A model generated the notes under the pieces. It saw only the letters and a list, made by a program, of their open reading frames with translations, had not been told where the DNA came from and searched no databases. Position numbers and translations under genes: made by a program. Shown one piece after another: positions 31,027 through 33,374 of a DNA stretch of 33,374 bases. Origin of the DNA: a virus. The DNA lies in IMG/VR virus record IMGVR_UViG_3300045107_000152, positions 1 to 33,374 of that record; one strand, written 5' to 3'. How positions within the stretch are numbered: the stretch's first letter is position 1; each line of letters opens with the position of its first letter.

Positions 31027-31055
31027 ATTTTACATATATTTACATTATTTGTCAA
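31027..31055 (-). promoter_or_regulatory. Promoter of winged-helix gene D, with phased TGTAAA sites
   Basis: On the minus strand TTGACA (31055-31050) and TAAAAT (31032-31027) are 17 bases apart. TGTAAA lies inside and at the -10, 10 bases apart. It matches the opposing promoter at 31094-31122 at 23 of 29 positions, so one regulator could bind both. Confidence 0.87.
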
Positions 31056-31093
31056 ATTCTACACATTGAAGTAAACCAGTGTAAAATTGGCTA

Positions 31094-31122
31094 TTGACAA
31101 CTGGTGTAAACTGATGTAAAAT
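31094..31122 (+). promoter_or_regulatory. Promoter of the last accessory operon, with phased TGTAAA sites
   Basis: TTGACA (31094-31099) and TAAAAT (31117-31122), spacer 17. TGTAAA occurs at 31105 and 31115, and related copies (AGTAAA, TGTAAA) at 31070 and 31080. The perfect -35 and spacing predict a strong promoter unless repressed. Confidence 0.88.
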
Positions 31123-31142
31123 AATGTCAAGTCAAATAGAAA

Positions 31143-31173
31143 GCGCCGCAAGTGCTACGAACACTCACGGCGC
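31143..31173 (+). other. Leader hairpin before the first gene of the accessory operon
   Basis: GCGCCG (31143-31148) pairs with CGGCGC (31168-31173), and inside it AGTG pairs with CACT around a seven-base loop. It is the first of four hairpins, one before each gene of this operon. Its loop differs from the other three. Confidence 0.65.
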
Positions 31174-31198
31174 GCAAGCACAAGGGAGGCACCCCCCA

Positions 31199-31441
31199 AT
31201 GCTCACGAGCGATTTTACCACAAACGGGACCGAGGAGACCATCGCCGAGCGGGCCTGCGAGCTATTCTGCGGCACCTTCGGGCTCAGCTGGAACGACAGC
31301 ATCAAGGCTGCGCGCTACGAGGACGTCCACGGCCTATTCCAGACCCAGCGCGTGCTGAACCTGCTCTACAGCAACGGCAACGATTGGGACCGCGCGCTGG
31401 ACGCCATCACGAAGATCGACAACCACCGCATGGCCGCGTAG
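31199..31441 (+). CDS. Small hypothetical protein with UBA-like helical pattern
   Basis: An 80-residue protein from ATG 31199 (MLTSDFTTNGTEETIAERAC), with GGGAGG ten bases upstream; the transcription start from the promoter at 31094 rules out the earlier ATG at 31124. The C-terminal half (YEDVHGLFQTQRVLNLLYSN, DWDRALDAITKIDNHRM) has the look of a small three-helix domain. No named family is recognised. Cysteines are Cys20 and Cys24 region only, so no zinc site. It is the first gene of a four-gene accessory operon probably under control of the winged-helix protein D. Confidence 0.72.
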   Translation: MLTSDFTTNGTEETIAERACELFCGTFGLSWNDSIKAARYEDVHGLFQTQRVLNLLYSNGNDWDRALDAITKIDNHRMAA

Positions 31442-31456
31442 AACGGCTGCTCGACT

Positions 31457-31482
31457 GGCGCGGTGTTGCTGGGCGCCGCGCC
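31457..31482 (+). other. Intergenic hairpin, conserved-loop type, copy 1
   Basis: Stem GGCGCGG/CCGCGCC (31457-31463 and 31476-31482) with the 12-base loop TGTTGCTGGGCG. The loop matches copy 2 (32148-32159) at 11 of 12 bases while the stems differ but stay paired. It lies about 38 bases before the next start. Confidence 0.78.
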
Positions 31483-31520
31483 GACTGACTTCACTCAACA
31501 TAACCCGAAAGAGAGAACTG

Positions 31521-32120
31521 ATGAATACGCTAGAACCAGCCACCGAGTCGCCGTTTTGGCGCGGCGAGGCCGTCTTTTACATGCCGACTAGCTTCAGGAT
31601 GCTGGCGCCGCCGCCGCAGATCTCGGCAATCGTGTTGGACCCGCGGTCGCGTCACACGACGCTGGTGATGTTCGACGACAAGCACGAAGTACACGTGTCG
31701 ACGCGGAATTTGGCCTACCGGGCGCACTGCCCGCACTGCTACCGGCCAGCCGTGGTCGACTTCGATCGACGGCGCCGGCCGCACACTGTGTGCCCGAGGT
31801 GCGCCCGCAAGGCGCTCAACCAGCCGCTGCCCGACGAAGCCGTTATGTTCATACACCCCGCCCGATACTGGCACCTGCCGATGATTATGAGCCGTGCGGT
31901 CGCGAACCCGACATGGACGTATCGGCAGTGCGCTTGGGACGCCGACCGCACCCGAAGTCAGGCGGTGCTGGCGATGCTCAATCGCATCGGCTTGCCTGGC
32001 CCACAGCGGCGCGAGACGTGGCACATGAACGACCGGCTGCGGTTCGCCGCAATCATCGACGATGAGAGACTGTTCGTCCAAACCTACCTGAGTATCGTAC
32101 CGCTGCAGGCCGCGGCATAA
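31521..32120 (+). CDS. Zinc-ribbon protein, function unknown
   Basis: A 199-residue protein. A central zinc ribbon has CPHCYRPAVVDFD and CPRCARKAL, about 20 residues apart. The N-terminal 70 residues are beta-rich (ISAIVLDPRSRHTTLVMFDD); the C-terminal 100 are helical with many Arg and Trp (HLPMIMSRAVANPTWTYRQC). Start ATG 31521 has GAGAGA upstream. No named family is recognised. A ribbon of this kind suggests nucleic acid or protein binding. It is the second gene of the accessory operon; operons placed like this beside an integrase often carry host-takeover or defence-related genes, but nothing here proves it. Confidence 0.75.
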   Translation: MNTLEPATESPFWRGEAVFYMPTSFRMLAPPPQISAIVLDPRSRHTTLVMFDDKHEVHVSTRNLAYRAHCPHCYRPAVVDFDRRRRPHTVCPRCARKALNQPLPDEAVMFIHPARYWHLPMIMSRAVANPTWTYRQCAWDADRTRSQAVLAMLNRIGLPGPQRRETWHMNDRLRFAAIIDDERLFVQTYLSIVPLQAAA

Positions 32121-32138
32121 GACATCACAACCCAACCA

Positions 32139-32168
32139 GGCAGGCGATGATGCTGGGCGTCGCCTGCC
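32139..32168 (+). other. Intergenic hairpin, conserved-loop type, copy 2
   Basis: Stem GGCAGGCGA/TCGCCTGCC (32139-32147 and 32160-32168) with the 12-base loop TGATGCTGGGCG. Nine perfect pairs; lies 25 bases before the next start. Confidence 0.8.
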
Positions 32169-32192
32169 ACCATCTTAGAAAGGCACAGCCCA

Positions 32193-32384
32193 ATGGCCAC
32201 CATCATCGAAACACTCGACGGCCACACGTTCACGCTCGACGACCAGGGGCAGTTGACCATCGATCGCGTCAAGCTCTCGCTCACGGCCACGCTCGCACTG
32301 CGGTTGTACATGCTCAGGAATGACGTCGACAACCGATTGAACCGCCGCGAAATTGAACACGAAACCCAGCGCCGCGCCGCATAA
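32193..32384 (+). CDS. Small hypothetical protein
   Basis: A 63-residue protein: ATIIETLDGHTFTLDDQGQL, then a basic helix (VKLSLTATLALRLYMLRN) and an Arg-rich end (NRLNRREIEHETQRRAA). Beta-hairpin plus helix is the likely shape. GAAAGG lies upstream of ATG 32193. No family is recognised. It is flanked on both sides by the conserved-loop hairpins and spaced like its neighbours, which supports it as a real gene. Confidence 0.7.
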   Translation: MATIIETLDGHTFTLDDQGQLTIDRVKLSLTATLALRLYMLRNDVDNRLNRREIEHETQRRAA

Positions 32385-32401
32385 TCGGCGTGAATCAATA
32401 G

Positions 32402-32425
32402 GGCGCCAGCGATTGTGCTGGCGCC
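32402..32425 (+). other. Intergenic hairpin, conserved-loop type, copy 3
   Basis: Stem GGCGCCAGC/GCTGGCGCC (32402-32410 and 32417-32425) with loop GATTGT. The segment GCGATTGTGCTGGCGCC resembles copies 1 and 2, but TGCTGG here forms part of the stem. Lies 32 bases before the next start. Confidence 0.75.
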
Positions 32426-32457
32426 AGAACCTACCACGTGAAGGGAACAAACCACTC

Positions 32458-32859
32458 ATGATGAAGCTCGATGACACGACCAAATTGGCCATGGCCATCC
32501 ACGACGAACTGCGCCGCCGCGATTTGCCCGAGAACGCCGTGGAGATCGCGTTCATGGTGTATTTCGAGTTCCACCTGTGGCCGCTGGTCAACCTGCGTGA
32601 CGAAAAACACGACGTCTTGGGTCGCTACGTGAGCCCACTGACCGACGCCATCACGCTCACTGCCGAGAAGGCGCTGAGCCTCTTGCCGGTCGACGAGCTG
32701 GCGCGGGCGCGGGTGCTGATCGACATGTGGGATGTGCCCGACTACGACCCTGATGTTCCCGAGATGATCGCAGCCACGGAGCGACTGCGCCTCGCCACCG
32801 CTGAGCTACCGTTCTTCAACGCACTGGCGGCTTCAGGCCCGCCACGGTACGGATTTTAG
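32458..32859 (+). CDS. Hypothetical acidic helical protein
   Basis: A 133-residue protein from ATG 32458 (MMKLDDTTKLAMAIHDELRR); AAGGGAA is the ribosome site, and an ATG three bases further on is equally possible. The text is acidic and helical (AITLTAEKALSLLPVDELAR, MIAATERLRLATAELPFF) with VPDYDPDVP in a loop. There are no Cys, no membrane segment and no recognised family. It is the last gene of the accessory operon, ahead of the terminator at 32908. The longer frame from 32353 would include the intergenic hairpin and is rejected. Confidence 0.75.
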   Translation: MMKLDDTTKLAMAIHDELRRRDLPENAVEIAFMVYFEFHLWPLVNLRDEKHDVLGRYVSPLTDAITLTAEKALSLLPVDELARARVLIDMWDVPDYDPDVPEMIAATERLRLATAELPFFNALAASGPPRYGF

Positions 32860-32907
32860 TTGTTCCTAAGCCCCGTATAAAACCCCGTACAACTGGCCAC
32901 CAAGCAC

Positions 32908-32932
32908 AAGCCCTAGCGTAATGCTAGGGCTT
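32908..32932 (+). terminator. Intrinsic terminator of the accessory operon
   Basis: AAGCCCTAGC (32908-32917) pairs perfectly with GCTAGGGCTT (32923-32932) around the loop GTAAT; TTTGTGTT runs from the stem end. It lies 48 bases after the last stop. The stem is nearly symmetric with AA/TT ends, so it can also work in the opposite direction. Confidence 0.9.
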
Positions 32933-33374
32933 TGTGTTGCGGTATTTCTCGCTCTACGATCGACGTGGTATTTGTTTCATTACAAAATGCCAGCGGTACA
33001 GGTATGTTGCCCGTACAACTTACGCGCTGGGGGTCCGGGGGCGGCTTCGCCAGCCCCAAACATCTCGCTTTTGGCTAGTATCCAGCACATTCATCCCGGA
33101 TAACAGCCTCAAGCGAGTAGCTAGGCGGGCGGCCGCGTGCGCCGCGCGTGCGCCGCGCTACTTATACATTCGTGAGAATAAGCTGCCAAGGATGACTCGT
33201 CGCGATACTGTGCCCCAGTAATACCAAATTCGGCTAAATGCTTATGTTTTGGTGGGGGGTGTGGGGGCGGCAAAGCCACCCCCACGAATCTCGTTTGTGT
33301 TGCGGGGGGGGGGGGGGGGGGGGGGCCCCCCCCCACAAACAACATGTTATGAAGCGCTGTGGAGAATTCGAGCG
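32933..33374. other. Gene-free end region with repeated GC hairpins
   Basis: No convincing gene. Two related hairpin elements lie at 33037-33057 (GGGGGCGGC...GCCAGCCCC) and 33261-33285 (GTGGGGGCGGC...GCCACCCCCAC), each followed by ATCTCG and T-rich bases. An 11-bp GC-rich unit (GCGTGCGCCGC) is repeated twice at 33135-33156. At 33304-33334 there is a run of 22 G followed by nine C. Short frames here are Pro- or Gly-rich by base composition only. Confidence 0.7.

Noticed and set aside
33121-33345. Minus-strand Pro-rich frame at the right end
   Set aside because: It is the translation of the G-run and hairpin repeats, without start context.
1-33374. CRISPR array
   Set aside because: The repeat arrays have 7-8 bp words at 10-12 bp spacing, without spacers of 30 or so unique bases, and no cas gene is present.
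1800-33374. attL/attR direct repeat at the element ends
   Set aside because: No shared exact word of useful length was found by eye between 1800-1860 and 32860-33374; a computed comparison is needed.

Overview
This window looks like most of a temperate siphovirus genome (a long-tailed phage or phage-plasmid) from a moderately GC-rich bacterium. It begins inside the 3' part of a Type ISP restriction-modification gene and ends in a gene-free, hairpin-rich stretch. The host cannot be named from the sequence. A filamentous Chloroflexota-type bacterium is a guess, from base composition and the style of the intergenic hairpins. No clear attL/attR pair was seen, so I cannot tell an integrated prophage from a circular element.

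Layout. (1) 3-1823, plus strand: C-terminal part of a Type ISP enzyme. (2) 18444-1841, minus strand: a complete virion block in canonical order, with small and large terminase, portal, scaffold, capsid, two sugar/methyl-transfer enzymes, a connector fused to a lectin-like domain, head closure, tail completion, tail tube, a frameshifted tail chaperone pair, tape measure, distal tail, fibre and hub proteins, and a coiled-coil membrane protein. (3) 18445-20667: two repeat-array regions (A and B) with two small genes between them, probably the replication or partition control region. (4) 20668-24475, plus strand: a small winged-helix protein, a primase/helicase-type replication protein and a metallophosphoesterase. 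(5) 24483-24789: a 48-residue gene with its own promoter and terminator. (6) 24773-25380: a divergent CI/Cro-type switch. (7) 25390-29161, plus strand: a tightly packed operon behind the cro-like gene, with membrane proteins, a membrane-anchored peptidoglycan hydrolase and a membrane-anchored FtsK/HerA-type ATPase. It resembles the transfer block of integrative conjugative elements more than a usual phage early region. (8) 29182-31003: an exact 11-bp repeat array (C), an excisionase-like gene overlapping a tyrosine integrase, and a second excisionase-like gene read in the opposite direction. (9) 31094-32932, plus strand: a four-gene accessory operon with a hairpin before each gene and a terminator at the end.

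How it works together. The CI-like repressor probably controls both the cro/transfer operon and the replication operon, because the same 29-bp promoter with the palindrome CGGATATCCG in its spacer lies before each. Three small MerR/AlpA/Xis-type winged-helix proteins each sit beside their own set of 7-8 bp sites spaced about one helical turn apart. The two whose recognition regions look most alike sit beside the two site sets that share the core GTGTAA. The strongest candidates for something new are this family of phased arrays, the combination of a siphovirus with an FtsK-type membrane transfer module, and a set of intergenic hairpins with a conserved loop and changing stems in the last operon.
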